The position numbers were made by a program, and so were the translations under genes. From Beijerinckiaceae bacterium (GTDB taxonomy: Bacteria > Pseudomonadota > Alphaproteobacteria > Rhizobiales > Beijerinckiaceae), in the NCBI GenBank assembly GCA_947452455.1, contig CANGBX010000009.1, positions 62,001-126,000 of the forward strand: a stretch of DNA of 64,000 nucleotides. The letters are read 5' to 3'. Under the pieces are notes generated by a model. The model did no database searches. It saw only the letters and a program-made list of their open reading frames with translations, and had not been told where the DNA came from. Shown in pieces: positions 46,160 to 55,526 of the stretch (the first letter of the stretch is position 1; every line of letters starts with the position of its first letter).

Positions 46160-47122
46160 ATGTCATCCAAGCTCGACCAGCTCAAATCTATGACCACGAT
46201 TGTTGCCGACACAGGCGACATGGCTTCCATTGGCGCCTTCAAGCCGACCGATTGCACCACCAATCCGACGCTGATCCTCAAAGCCGCACAGATGGACGCC
46301 TATAAGCATCTGGTCGATGAAGCGATTGAATGGGGCCGCAGCCACCATGCCGTCACCAGCCAAGTTACAGATCGGCTGGCTGTGAATTTCGGTGCCGAGC
46401 TTGCCAAAATTGTGCCCGGCCGTGTGTCAACGGAAGTGGATGCCGATCTCTCCTTCGATGTTGAGGGCATGGTCAGCAAAGGTCGCGCGATCATTGCGGA
46501 TTATGAATCGCGGAGCGTGGCACGCAGCCGCGTGCTCATCAAGCTCGCCACCACATGGGAAGGCATCCGCGCCTGCGAAATCCTCCAGCGTGAAGGCATT
46601 GATTGCAACATGACTCTGCTCTTTGGTCTGCCGCAGGCCATTGCTGCGGCAGAGGCTGGTGCTTTTCTCATCTCGCCATTTGTCGGGCGCATTCTCGACT
46701 GGCATGTGAAGGCGAGCGGTAAGACATTCGGCCCAGAGGAAGATCCGGGCGTTTTATCGGTACGCAATATCTACGCTTACTACAAAGCTTACGGCATCGA
46801 GACTGTTGTCATGGGCGCCTCTTTCCGCTCCATGGGTGAGATTGAAGCGCTGGCAGGTTGCGATCGCCTCACCATTGCGCCTGCTCTGCTTGATGAACTC
46901 GCCAAGAGCGAAGGCGCCTTGGTGCGCAAGCTTGATCCCGCACAAGCCGCCAAGCTTGCGCCCGCCAAAATGTCGCTGGATGAAAAAACCTTCCGCTTTC
47001 TTTTGAATGAAGATGCGATGGCGACTGAAAAGCTTGCTGAAGGCATTCGCCTTTTCACAAAGGATTTACGCGCCTTGCGCGAGATGGTGGCAGGCTTGCT
47101 CGAAAATTCAGCTGCACGTTAA
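46160..47122 (+). CDS. tal: Transaldolase
   Basis: Transaldolase moves a dihydroxyacetone unit between sugar phosphates in the pentose phosphate pathway. It is 320 residues, the classical TalB type. The Schiff-base lysine is K128 in RVLIKLATTWEG, with DCTTNPTLI, CNMTLLFGLPQAIAAAEAG and SPFVGRILDW conserved. It appears monocistronic between repeats and a terminator. Confidence 0.96.
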   Translation: MSSKLDQLKSMTTIVADTGDMASIGAFKPTDCTTNPTLILKAAQMDAYKHLVDEAIEWGRSHHAVTSQVTDRLAVNFGAELAKIVPGRVSTEVDADLSFDVEGMVSKGRAIIADYESRSVARSRVLIKLATTWEGIRACEILQREGIDCNMTLLFGLPQAIAAAEAGAFLISPFVGRILDWHVKASGKTFGPEEDPGVLSVRNIYAYYKAYGIETVVMGASFRSMGEIEALAGCDRLTIAPALLDELAKSEGALVRKLDPAQAAKLAPAKMSLDEKTFRFLLNEDAMATEKLAEGIRLFTKDLRALREMVAGLLENSAAR

Positions 47123-47124
47123 AA

Positions 47125-47153
47125 AAACCCGCCAGAATTTTACTGGCGGGTTT
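47125..47153. terminator. Bidirectional terminator between tal and the Bug gene
   Basis: AAACCCGCCAG pairs with CTGGCGGGTTT around a 7-base loop. It is flanked by an A run on the left and T on the right, so it can serve both convergent genes. Confidence 0.85.
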
Positions 47154-47180
47154 CTTGTTACTTTAAAATTTCAGATCGCC

Positions 47181-48218
47181 TTACTTGCCTTCTTCCGGAT
47201 AGGCCTTGCGGACCTTTTCCAAAAGTTCCGGCGTGATATTGGCGACATCCATCACCAGCTTCTGCACGTCTTCGCCCTTCATCGGGCCCATGCTCATGCC
47301 CAATTTGTCGAGATCGCCGGTGAAGGCTTTGTCGATCATGGTGGCATCGAATGCACGGCGCAAAGTACTCACGCGATCATCGGCCGTCTTGGGCGTGGTG
47401 AAGAAAGACGTGCCGAGTTCACTTGCCGACATAATGGCGGTGAGGATCTGCTTCTTCTCTTGCGTATCGGCTGTTTCAATCGCGGTCGGGACATCCGGCA
47501 ATTCCGGCAGGCGCTTCAGACCGAACTGCGAGAGCACCTGGATGCTGCCATCCTTGAACCACGAAGGCTTGGCGGAGCGAACCGCTTCATAAGCTGTCGA
47601 ATGGCCTTCCACTTCGCCGCGCTCAACCGCAAGCATGGCTTCATTCGAACCCTTGTAGCCCATGACCAGCTTGAACTTGGTGCCCAAAACATTGTTGAGC
47701 ACGAGCGGATAGATGGACACGGTGGACCCAGCCCCCGTGCCACCCAGCGTGGTCTCCAGCTTCATGGCATCTTCAATGGTCTTCACTGGCGAGGTCTTCC
47801 AAGTGAAGACCATATTCACCAGCGGGCCAACGCGACCAATCCAGTTCAATTCAGCTGTCTTGAAGCGCACGCCATTCGAGCCAAGCTTTTCATCGAGCGG
47901 CAGCGTGGGAGCCCCAAGGCCAACCACTGTGCCGTCTTTTGGCGAGCTATTGAAGATCTGATTGACGGCCAGGAATGAACCCGCGCCCGGCATGTTGCGC
48001 ACAACCACCGTCGGATTGCCGGGAATATGCTTGCCCATGTGCTGGGCGATCATGCGCGAATAAGTGTCGTTGCTGCCACCTGTCGCATAGCCGATCACAA
48101 ATTCGACCGTCTTGCCTTTGTAGAATTCGGCCGGGGTTTGCGCCTGCGCCGCACTGGCCAGCAGGATTGCGCCCATCGTGCCCATGAAAATCGGCTGTGT
48201 CATTTGCATCTTGCGCAT
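47181..48218 (-). CDS. Bug/TctC-family periplasmic binding protein (orphan)
   Basis: This is a tripartite tricarboxylate transporter-type solute receptor of 345 residues. The signal peptide covers about residues 1-26 (ending ASAAQAQ). The mature protein has GKTVEFVIGYATGGSNDTYSRMI and VVVRNMPGAGSFLAVNQIF, typical of the family. ATG 48218 follows GGGAGG. No TctA or TctB membrane genes are adjacent, as for many Bug proteins, so the ligand and transport partner are unknown. Confidence 0.88.
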   Translation of the reverse strand: MRKMQMTQPIFMGTMGAILLASAAQAQTPAEFYKGKTVEFVIGYATGGSNDTYSRMIAQHMGKHIPGNPTVVVRNMPGAGSFLAVNQIFNSSPKDGTVVGLGAPTLPLDEKLGSNGVRFKTAELNWIGRVGPLVNMVFTWKTSPVKTIEDAMKLETTLGGTGAGSTVSIYPLVLNNVLGTKFKLVMGYKGSNEAMLAVERGEVEGHSTAYEAVRSAKPSWFKDGSIQVLSQFGLKRLPELPDVPTAIETADTQEKKQILTAIMSASELGTSFFTTPKTADDRVSTLRRAFDATMIDKAFTGDLDKLGMSMGPMKGEDVQKLVMDVANITPELLEKVRKAYPEEGK

Positions 48219-48375
48219 TATGTCCTCCCACGGCGGCGCCGGGCTTTGCCGACCAAATATCGCTTGATCACGGGATAATCTATCCGAGGCAGGGAATCCA
48301 CCCCACGAACAATGGCTTGTAAATGTTCACAAGTACGAGAGAGCTGCTGCCTTGCGCTTCGCGCGCGCGGGGGCC

Positions 48376-49479
48376 ATGTTTCACATCATGGTCATCACCC
48401 CGGGACACCCGAATAATCTGGGCGCCAGCGCGCTTGTGAGCATGAACAATCGGTCGCGCGAGATTTTCCGCTCGATTGTCGACAGCTATCTGGCCACGGG
48501 TGAGCCTGTGGGCTCGCGCCATATTTCCCGCCTGCTGCCGATCACCCTCTCGCCCGCCTCCATCCGCAATGTCATGCAGGACCTGGAAGAGCTGGGCCTG
48601 GTCTACGCTCCCCATACATCTGCCGGGCGGCTGCCAACTGAACAGGGCTTGCGCTTTTTCGTCGATGCCATGCTCGAATATGGCGCTCCGACAGAAGAAG
48701 AGCGGCGCAAGATCGAAGCGGAAGTCAAAGCCGCCTCCCAAGACCGCACGCTGGATGGTGTGCTGGCTGAAGCCTCAAGCCTGCTCTCGGGGCTCACCCG
48801 CGGGGCGAGCGTGGTGCTGACGACAAAAGAAAACGTCCGGCTGAAACATATTGAATTCGTGCGGCTCGATGCCGAGCGCGCGCTGGCGGTGCTCGTGTCA
48901 GAGGACGGGACCGTCGAAAACCGGCTTGTGGCCATCCCCGCAGGCCTTCCGGCCAGCGCTCTGATTGAGGCGGGCAATTACCTGAATGCGCGCCTGCGCG
49001 GCCGCACTTTGGCCGAAGTCCGCTCGGAAATTGAAGCCGCCCGCCTCTCCGCCCAGACCGAACTGGATGAATTGACCGCGAAACTGGTGGATGCGGGGCT
49101 CGCCAGCTGGGCCGGGCTCAAAGGCGAAAGCCAACAGCTCATCGTGCGCGGCCAAGCCAATCTATTGGATGACTTGCGGGCTGCCGAGGATCTGGAGCGC
49201 ATCCGCCTGCTCTTTTCCGATCTGGAGACCAAGACGGATGTGATCGACCTGCTGTCGCGCGCCGAAACGGGCGAGGGCGTGCGCATTTTCATCGGCTCGG
49301 AAAACAAGCTCTTTTCCCTCTCGGGCTCCTCGATGATTGCCGCCCCCTTCAGGGATGGCGCGCAACAGATTGTCGGCGTTTTGGGGGTCATTGGCCCAAC
49401 CCGGCTCAATTACGCCCGCATCGTGCCCATGGTCGATTACACGGCCAAGGTCGTGGGCCGCCTGATGCAGGGACGCTGA
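48376..49479 (+). CDS. hrcA: Heat-inducible transcription repressor HrcA
   Basis: HrcA represses groESL-type genes by binding CIRCE elements and depends on GroEL for activity. The N-terminal winged helix contains [27 protein letters not shown] and [28 protein letters not shown]-like domain and dimer region follow. The start is uncertain: ATG 48376, 48388 or 48442. No CIRCE element is visible near it, dnaK or grpE, so its target should be outside the window. Confidence 0.93.
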   Translation: MFHIMVITPGHPNNLGASALVSMNNRSREIFRSIVDSYLATGEPVGSRHISRLLPITLSPASIRNVMQDLEELGLVYAPHTSAGRLPTEQGLRFFVDAMLEYGAPTEEERRKIEAEVKAASQDRTLDGVLAEASSLLSGLTRGASVVLTTKENVRLKHIEFVRLDAERALAVLVSEDGTVENRLVAIPAGLPASALIEAGNYLNARLRGRTLAEVRSEIEAARLSAQTELDELTAKLVDAGLASWAGLKGESQQLIVRGQANLLDDLRAAEDLERIRLLFSDLETKTDVIDLLSRAETGEGVRIFIGSENKLFSLSGSSMIAAPFRDGAQQIVGVLGVIGPTRLNYARIVPMVDYTAKVVGRLMQGR

Positions 49480-49502
49480 ATTTCATTTTTTGATTGATTT
49501 TT

Positions 49503-49518
49503 GTAGTCTATAGGATAC
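49503..49518 (+). promoter_or_regulatory. Imperfect dyad before the HigBA-like module
   Basis: GTAGTCTATAGGATAC is a 16-base imperfect palindrome centred on TATA, 7 bases before the toxin ATG, in a T-rich stretch. It could be the operator of the antitoxin. Confidence 0.3.
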
Positions 49519-49524
49519 ATTTCA

Positions 49525-49827
49525 ATGCTCGTTTTCAAGAGCGATGAATTTGTTGATTGGCTGAAGAAGCTTCGAGATCGGCAAGCCCAACTGCGGATTG
49601 CTGTTGCCATCGACCGGATGGCAAAAGGCAAGACGGGAGATGTCCGCCCTGTGGGATCAGGCGTGTCTGAAATGCGGCTTCATTTCGGCCCGGGTTACAG
49701 GCTGTATTTCTTCAACCATGCCGGCTGCGCCTATTACCTCCTGGCTGGAGGAGACAAAAGCTCCCAAGCAGATGACATCAGAAAAGCTATCGAGTTGAAA
49801 AAGCAGGCTCTGGAGAAGCTGAAATGA
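49525..49827 (+). CDS. RelE/HigB-type toxin (Gp49-like family)
   Basis: This 100-residue basic protein belongs to the phage-derived Gp49-like/HigB toxins of the RelE superfamily, predicted mRNA interferases. Typical segments are FVDWLKKLRDRQAQLRIAVAIDRM, GVSEMRLHFGPGYRLYF and LLAGGDKSSQADDIRKA. It overlaps the antitoxin gene by ATGA. The module is inserted between hrcA and lepA. Confidence 0.87.
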   Translation: MLVFKSDEFVDWLKKLRDRQAQLRIAVAIDRMAKGKTGDVRPVGSGVSEMRLHFGPGYRLYFFNHAGCAYYLLAGGDKSSQADDIRKAIELKKQALEKLK

Positions 49828-50147
49828 TCAACATGACGCCGTGGGACAGTGCCGAGCTTCTTTCATCAAAAGAAGATATCGCAGCCTATCTGGACGCCGT
49901 CTTCGAGGATGCCGCGCAAACGAATGACTATAGCCTCATTCCGCACGCCCTCGGCGCCATCGCCCGCGCCAAGGGCATGACGGATATTGCCCGCGAAACC
50001 GGCTTGTCCCGCGAGAGCCTCTATAAGGCGCTCTCGGAAGACGGCAATCCGAGCTTTGCCACGGTGATGAAAGTGCTGCAGGCGCTCTCGATCGAGCTGC
50101 GGACAAAAGCCAAATCAGACGAAAAATCGGACCACGAAGCGGCCTAG
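49824..50147 (+). CDS. HigA-type antitoxin, putative addiction-module antidote
   Basis: This 107-residue protein has a helix-turn-helix ([23 protein letters not shown], then [22 protein letters not shown]) typical of the addiction-module antidote family paired with HigB-like toxins. It should neutralise the toxin and repress the operon. The C-terminus is charged and probably flexible. Confidence 0.88.
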   Translation: MINMTPWDSAELLSSKEDIAAYLDAVFEDAAQTNDYSLIPHALGAIARAKGMTDIARETGLSRESLYKALSEDGNPSFATVMKVLQALSIELRTKAKSDEKSDHEAA

Positions 50148-50217
50148 GGTCACGCTTTCCCCAAAAGCCCTTCGGCAGCCTTGGAAATGTGGCCCGCGCC
50201 TGCTATCCCCATGCCCC

Positions 50218-52023
50218 ATGACGACCCATCCGATCGAAAACATCCGCAATTTCTCCATCGTCGCGCACATCGACCACGGCAAGTCGACGCTGGCCGACCG
50301 TCTGATCCAGACGACCGGCACGCTGGCTGAGCGCGACATGGTCGAGCAAGTGCTCGATTCCATGGATATCGAGCGTGAACGCGGCATCACGATCAAAGCC
50401 CAGACCGTGCGCCTCGAATATAAGGCGCTGGATGGCAAGACCTATATTCTGAACCTCATGGACACGCCCGGCCACGTTGACTTTGCCTATGAAGTCTCGC
50501 GCTCGTTGGCGGCCTGCGAAGGATCACTGCTCGTGGTCGATGCCTCGCAAGGTGTCGAAGCCCAGACGCTCGCCAATGTCTATCACGCGCTCGACGCGGG
50601 ACATGAGATCGTGCCTGTGCTCAACAAGATCGATCTGCCCGCTGCAGAGCCCGATCGCGTCAAAGAACAAATCGAAGAAGTCATCGGCATTGATGCATCC
50701 GACGCTGTGCCGATCTCGGCCAAGACGGGCATCGGCATTGACCTCGTGCTCGAAGCCATTGTGAAGCGCCTGCCCCCGCCCAAGGGTGATGAGACTGCGC
50801 CACTGAAAGCGCTGCTGGTTGACTCTTATTACGATGCTTATCTGGGCGTTGTTGTCATCGTACGCATCATCGACGGCACTTTGAAGAAGGGCCAGAAGAT
50901 CAAGATGATGGCGGCGGACGCCCATTACTCGGTCGACAAAATCGGTGTGTTTCGTCCGAAAATGCAAGACGTGAGCGAGCTTGGACCCGGCGAAGTCGGT
51001 TTCATCACTGCGCAGATCAAGCAGGTGGCTGACACACGCGTCGGCGACACGATTACGGACGAGAAGAAATCCTGTGCGGAAGCACTTGCAGGTTTTAAGC
51101 CGGCGCAGCCCGTTGTCTTCTGCGGTCTCTTTCCCGTTGATGCGGCTGATTTTGATGATCTGCGCGCAGCCATGGGCAAGTTACGCCTGAATGATGCGAG
51201 CTTCTCCTATGAAATGGAAAGCTCTGCAGCGCTGGGCTTTGGTTTCCGTTGCGGCTTCTTGGGGCTTTTGCATCTGGAAATCATTCAGGAGCGTTTGCAG
51301 CGCGAGTTCAATCTCGACCTGATCGCCACCGCGCCGTCCGTCATCTACAAAATCGCGCTCAGCGATGGCACGGATATTGAGCTGCACAACCCAGCCGATA
51401 TGCCTGACGTCATGAAAATCGCCGCGATCAATGAGCCATGGATTCGTGCGACCATTCTGACGCCTGATGATTATCTGGGTTCGGTTCTGAAACTCTGTCA
51501 GGACCGCCGCGGGGCGCAGATCGATCTCAATTATGTCGGCAAGCGCGCCATGGTCACTTATGATCTGCCGCTGAACGAAGTCGTTTTCGATTTCTACGAC
51601 CGGCTGAAGTCGATCTCGAAGGGCTATGCCAGTTTCGATTATGCGATCAGCGACTATCGCGAAGGCGATCTCGTGAAAATGTCGATCCTCGTCAACACCG
51701 AGGCCGTGGATGCGCTCTCCATGCTGGTCCATCGCACGCGTGCGGAGAACCGCGGCCGTGCCATGGTTGAGAAGCTGAAAGACCTCATCCCGCCCCACAT
51801 GTTCCAGATCCCGATTCAAGCGGCGATTGGCGGCAAGATCATTGCCCGTGAAACCGTGCGTGCTTTGCGCAAAGACGTGACCGCGAAATGTTATGGCGGC
51901 GACGCATCGCGCAAGCGCAAGCTCCTCGACAAGCAGAAAGAGGGCAAAAAGCGCATGCGCCAATTCGGCAAGGTGGAGATTCCGCAGGAAGCCTTCATCG
52001 CTGCCTTGAAGATGGACAGCTGA
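50218..52023 (+). CDS. lepA: Elongation factor 4 (LepA)
   Basis: LepA is a ribosomal GTPase proposed to back-translocate or assist initiation and assembly. It is 601 residues with G1 [36 protein letters not shown], and the LepA-specific C-terminal domain ([24 protein letters not shown]). GGxx-rich context precedes ATG 50218. Confidence 0.98.
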   Translation: MTTHPIENIRNFSIVAHIDHGKSTLADRLIQTTGTLAERDMVEQVLDSMDIERERGITIKAQTVRLEYKALDGKTYILNLMDTPGHVDFAYEVSRSLAACEGSLLVVDASQGVEAQTLANVYHALDAGHEIVPVLNKIDLPAAEPDRVKEQIEEVIGIDASDAVPISAKTGIGIDLVLEAIVKRLPPPKGDETAPLKALLVDSYYDAYLGVVVIVRIIDGTLKKGQKIKMMAADAHYSVDKIGVFRPKMQDVSELGPGEVGFITAQIKQVADTRVGDTITDEKKSCAEALAGFKPAQPVVFCGLFPVDAADFDDLRAAMGKLRLNDASFSYEMESSAALGFGFRCGFLGLLHLEIIQERLQREFNLDLIATAPSVIYKIALSDGTDIELHNPADMPDVMKIAAINEPWIRATILTPDDYLGSVLKLCQDRRGAQIDLNYVGKRAMVTYDLPLNEVVFDFYDRLKSISKGYASFDYAISDYREGDLVKMSILVNTEAVDALSMLVHRTRAENRGRAMVEKLKDLIPPHMFQIPIQAAIGGKIIARETVRALRKDVTAKCYGGDASRKRKLLDKQKEGKKRMRQFGKVEIPQEAFIAALKMDS

Positions 52024-52135
52024 GGCCCGCGCAGCCGACCCGCACTTTTACGAAAACGTCAGAGCCTCCCATCTGTTCGGCGGCTCCGCTTCGTGCCATT
52101 CTATCGCCCATCATGTCGTCTGAAGGTTCGCCCCG

Positions 52136-52969
52136 ATGAGAAATATTCTTGTGCCCGTTGAAGCCCATTCGGCGATTGATTCCGTTTTGCAGACGGCCAC
52201 GCTTACCGCACAGCGCTTTGGCTCCTACGTAGAAGGCACGCCGCTCGGGCCCGATCTGCCTGATCTTGTGGCCTTTGATATGCCCGTGAGCTGGAGCGTT
52301 GCGGACCAGAACACGTGGAAAGATATGGCCGATGAAGCCCATCAGCGCTTTGAAGGAGCGATGCGGCAAGCGGGCCTAGAGCCCGCCGGCAAAGACCGCA
52401 CGAGCTCTTGTTTTGGCTGGACCGGCGAAAGCGCTTTTGGCGAAAGCCAGATCGGCTCTTATGCGCGTATTTTCGATTGCACCATTCTCGGACGCCCCGG
52501 ACCCGAGCGCGGTGATCCGCGCATGGCCACAGCCGAAACGGTTCTCTTTGAAAGCGGCAAGCCGATTATTCTGGCGCCGCCCAAAACGCCGGAGAAAATA
52601 GGCGAGACAGTTGTCATTGCCTGGAACAACAGTGTCGAGACCGCGCGCGCCAGCGCCATGGCCATGCCATTCTTGCAGAAAGCACAGAAGGTCATCGTCA
52701 TGACGGTTGAAGAATTCCGCTCTGAAGGCCCGGCGGGTGATCTCTATGCCGAAATGCTGCGTGGACATGGCGTCAATGCAGAATTCATCTTGCGCAGCGC
52801 GCGCCATCGCAACAGCGGTGAAGCGGTTTTGCGCGGGGTCGAAGCTTTGGGCGGCGATCTCTTGATCAAGGGCGCCTATACACAAAGCCGTTTGCGACAA
52901 ATGTTTTTTGGTGGCGCGACAAGCCACATTATGAACTTTGCCGAGATTCCGGTTTTGATGACGAGCTGA
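52136..52969 (+). CDS. Universal stress protein (tandem UspA-like)
   Basis: This 277-residue protein has one recognisable Usp domain in the C-terminal half (ETVVIAWNNSVETARASAMAMPFL to GGATSHIMNFAEIPVLM) with the nucleotide-type loop GGATSHIM, and a weaker N-terminal copy starting RNILVPVEAHSAI. Such tandem proteins are common in alphaproteobacteria; the specific stress is unknown. Its stop is 7 bases from that of the convergent MFS gene. Confidence 0.88.
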   Translation: MRNILVPVEAHSAIDSVLQTATLTAQRFGSYVEGTPLGPDLPDLVAFDMPVSWSVADQNTWKDMADEAHQRFEGAMRQAGLEPAGKDRTSSCFGWTGESAFGESQIGSYARIFDCTILGRPGPERGDPRMATAETVLFESGKPIILAPPKTPEKIGETVVIAWNNSVETARASAMAMPFLQKAQKVIVMTVEEFRSEGPAGDLYAEMLRGHGVNAEFILRSARHRNSGEAVLRGVEALGGDLLIKGAYTQSRLRQMFFGGATSHIMNFAEIPVLMTS

Positions 52970-52976
52970 GAAAAGC

Positions 52977-54437
52977 TCAGACGCGACGCATCGGATTGGT
53001 CCAGGCGAGGATCGATCCGATCGTTGTAAACCCAGCCAAGGTCAAAAAAGCGACGCGGAAAGCAGACGTCACTTCTTCGGTGATGGCAAGGCGGCGCGCC
53101 GGTGAGAGGCTCGCCAAGGCCGCTTGCGGATCTTGCAAAATGGCACCGAACAATTTGGCAGCTTCGGGATCACGCGCAGCCAATGTGGTGAAGAGAATTG
53201 TGCTGATGGCCGCTGTTCCAAGCGAAGCCCCCACCGAGCGTGACAATTGCACGGAGCTCGCTGCTTGCCCCAATTGACGCGGACCTGCCGCAGTTTGCAC
53301 CGTCATTTGCGCGACACCCATCACCGAGCCCATGGTGATGCAGTTGAAAAAGAGCAATGCCGACAGCTGCATTGTGGTCAAAGAAGACCCATAGAAACCA
53401 AAGATGATGAGCGTGATGGTTGTGATCATCAAGGTCACTGACGGCAAGATCATCGTACGCCCGGTGCGCGACACAATACGCCCTGTAATGATCGAGCCCG
53501 AACCGATACCGGCAGTGATCGACAAAAGCACAGTTGAAATATCGCCTGCCGAGGCTTGATGGACGGCACGTAAATAAATCGGCATGAACGACACCAGCGA
53601 GACGAGTGTTGCGCCATGGCAAGCCGCCATTAAATCCGCCCGCCAAATGGCAGCTTGTCGCAACAGGCGCACCGGCAACAAAGGCGAGTCGATGCTGAAT
53701 TCGCGGCGGATCAACAAAACAAATGAAACAATCGCGAGGCCGAGAAGACCAAGCCCCAAGGATTGTTTTTCCGCACTCAAGGAGCGCACCTGATCGAGTG
53801 CCAACAACAAAGGCACGATGAAGCCGACAAAATAAATCAGCCCCGGAAAATCAAAACGGAACCGTCCCTGTCCATTGCCGGGTCTTGCTTTCAACCGCAT
53901 GGTCAAAAGAACCGCGATAATGCCGGTGGGCACATGCATCAGAAAGACCGCGCGCCAGCCGAAGAGGTCGGTAACAAAGGCGCCTGCCACAGGCCCAAAA
54001 GACGAGGCCGTCACAGCAATGCCTGCGAGATAACCTTGGAACTGGCCGCGTTGGCGCGGCGGCACAGCCTCCCCGATCAAGGCCTGCGACAAGGACATGA
54101 GGCCACCACCGCCCAGCCCTTGCAGAAAGCGGGTGAAGGCAAGAACGGCAATCGAGGGAGCAAAGGCGCTGGCCACGGCTGCGCCCAGATAAAGCGCCAA
54201 CGCGATAAACATAAAGCGCCTGCGGCCATACATGTCACCGAGATAGCCATAGACGGGCGCGGCAATGGTGACGGCGATCAGATAGGAAATCACCACCCAG
54301 GACACACGCTCGACATCACCAAGTGCCGCCGCAATCGAGGGCAAGGCGCTGGCGACGATTGTCTGGTCGCTCATGCTCATGAACATGGGCAGCATGATCG
54401 AGGGGAAGACCGTGAAGAAGAGCTGCTTGGTGCTCAT
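52977..54437 (-). CDS. MFS multidrug efflux transporter, DHA2 (EmrB/QacA) type
   Basis: This is a drug/proton antiporter with about 14 hydrophobic segments and 486 residues from ATG 54437. The conserved GYLGDMYGRRRFMF (motif A), TRFLQGLGGGGLMSLSQALI, and DLFGWRAVFLMHVPTGI (motif C region) place it in DHA2. Longer upstream starts add a non-conserved segment. No EmrA-like adaptor lies beside it. It is divergent from the amidase gene, so it could export a compound linked to that operon; that is a guess. Confidence 0.9.
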   Translation of the reverse strand: MSTKQLFFTVFPSIMLPMFMSMSDQTIVASALPSIAAALGDVERVSWVVISYLIAVTIAAPVYGYLGDMYGRRRFMFIALALYLGAAVASAFAPSIAVLAFTRFLQGLGGGGLMSLSQALIGEAVPPRQRGQFQGYLAGIAVTASSFGPVAGAFVTDLFGWRAVFLMHVPTGIIAVLLTMRLKARPGNGQGRFRFDFPGLIYFVGFIVPLLLALDQVRSLSAEKQSLGLGLLGLAIVSFVLLIRREFSIDSPLLPVRLLRQAAIWRADLMAACHGATLVSLVSFMPIYLRAVHQASAGDISTVLLSITAGIGSGSIITGRIVSRTGRTMILPSVTLMITTITLIIFGFYGSSLTTMQLSALLFFNCITMGSVMGVAQMTVQTAAGPRQLGQAASSVQLSRSVGASLGTAAISTILFTTLAARDPEAAKLFGAILQDPQAALASLSPARRLAITEEVTSAFRVAFLTLAGFTTIGSILAWTNPMRRV

Positions 54438-54735
54438 CGGCGGCTCGGTCGATACAGCTTCTGGTCCGGCGCCGCTTGTCACTGTGAGCCTTGTCGTCAA
54501 TGAGGGGAGAATCAACCCCGCACGGGGCCGCACACCTGACATAGGGCGAGCGCATCGGCCCGCCAAGCACTGCTTGGCTGCATCAGAACTAAATTTGATT
54601 CAAAACATGCCTGTAAAGCCAATCAGCTGGCGTTGAGGCAGGCCTTAGCGAAGCCGATTGCGCCAGACTTAGGCCCTCGCCTAAGATCCTCCCGCCCGAG
54701 GAGTGCTCCGGGCCAAAACCAAGAAAGGCGCGCCT

Positions 54736-55431
54736 ATGGTCGATCCCTTTGAAGATCATTGCTGGCAGGACCTCATCCCGGCCGAGATTCTCGACCTCTA
54801 CAAACATTACAAGCGCGATCTTTACATTGGCCCCAGCGCAGCCCTGCTCGCCATCGATCTTTACGAACTGGCCTATGAAGGCGGCCCGCGGCCGGTGGCC
54901 GAAGTGGCGAAGGATTACCCCTCGTCCTGCGGCATCCATGCCTGGACGGCGATCGAGCCCACCAAGAAACTCTTTGCAGCCGCCCGCGCAGCTGGTCTGC
55001 CGATTTTCTACACAACAGGCGATACGCGCGAGGCGTCCAAGCCCGCAGCGATCAAAGCGACCAATCGGCGCAGTCTGGGTGATCGCTCCAATGCCTATGA
55101 CATTCGACCCGAATGGGCCCCGCAACAGGGCGATGTGGTCATCACCAAACAACGCGCCAGCGGCTTTTATGGAACGCCCTTGCTGGCACATTTGACGCAA
55201 TTGCGGATCGATACTGTGATTGTGATTGGCGAGAGCACATCGGGCTGCGTGCGTGCCACCACGGTCGATGGCTATTCGAACGGCTTCCATATGGTCATGG
55301 CCGAGGAGTGCTGCTTCGACCGCAGCGAGATATCCCACAAGGTCAATCTTTTCGATCTTCATCACAAATATGCGGATGTGATGAAAACAAACGAGATCCT
55401 GACTGAATTGTCGGGTCGGTCAAAGACCTGA
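54736..55431 (+). CDS. Isochorismatase-family amidohydrolase (N-carbamoylsarcosine amidase-like)
   Basis: This 231-residue protein has the isochorismatase fold with the catalytic triad Asp41 (LLAIDLYEL), Lys138 (VVITKQRASGFYGTP) and Cys171 (GESTSGCVRAT). The sequence resembles N-carbamoylsarcosine amidase and maleamate or ureidoacrylate amidases, which release ammonia from an amide or carbamoyl group. It is first in a same-strand run with an acyl-CoA dehydrogenase, a Rid-like protein and a molybdenum hydroxylase subunit, so a role in breaking down a nitrogen compound is likely. Exact substrate is not known. Confidence 0.85.
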   Translation: MVDPFEDHCWQDLIPAEILDLYKHYKRDLYIGPSAALLAIDLYELAYEGGPRPVAEVAKDYPSSCGIHAWTAIEPTKKLFAAARAAGLPIFYTTGDTREASKPAAIKATNRRSLGDRSNAYDIRPEWAPQQGDVVITKQRASGFYGTPLLAHLTQLRIDTVIVIGESTSGCVRATTVDGYSNGFHMVMAEECCFDRSEISHKVNLFDLHHKYADVMKTNEILTELSGRSKT

Positions 55432-55526
55432 GGGGCTTGATTTGCGCCCCCTGATACCCGATGCTGACACCAGATAAGAAAGAAGCGGGAGCCCCAGCAA
55501 AAGAGGGACCCCGCAGGGAGGATAAA

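Noticed and set aside
47007-47978. A 323-codon plus-strand frame overlapping tal and running opposite the Bug gene.
   Set aside because: It reads through a bidirectional terminator and is out of frame with both real genes.
48219-48375. A CIRCE element upstream of hrcA, dnaK or grpE.
   Set aside because: I looked for TTAGCACTC and GAGTGCTAA arms in these gaps and found none.
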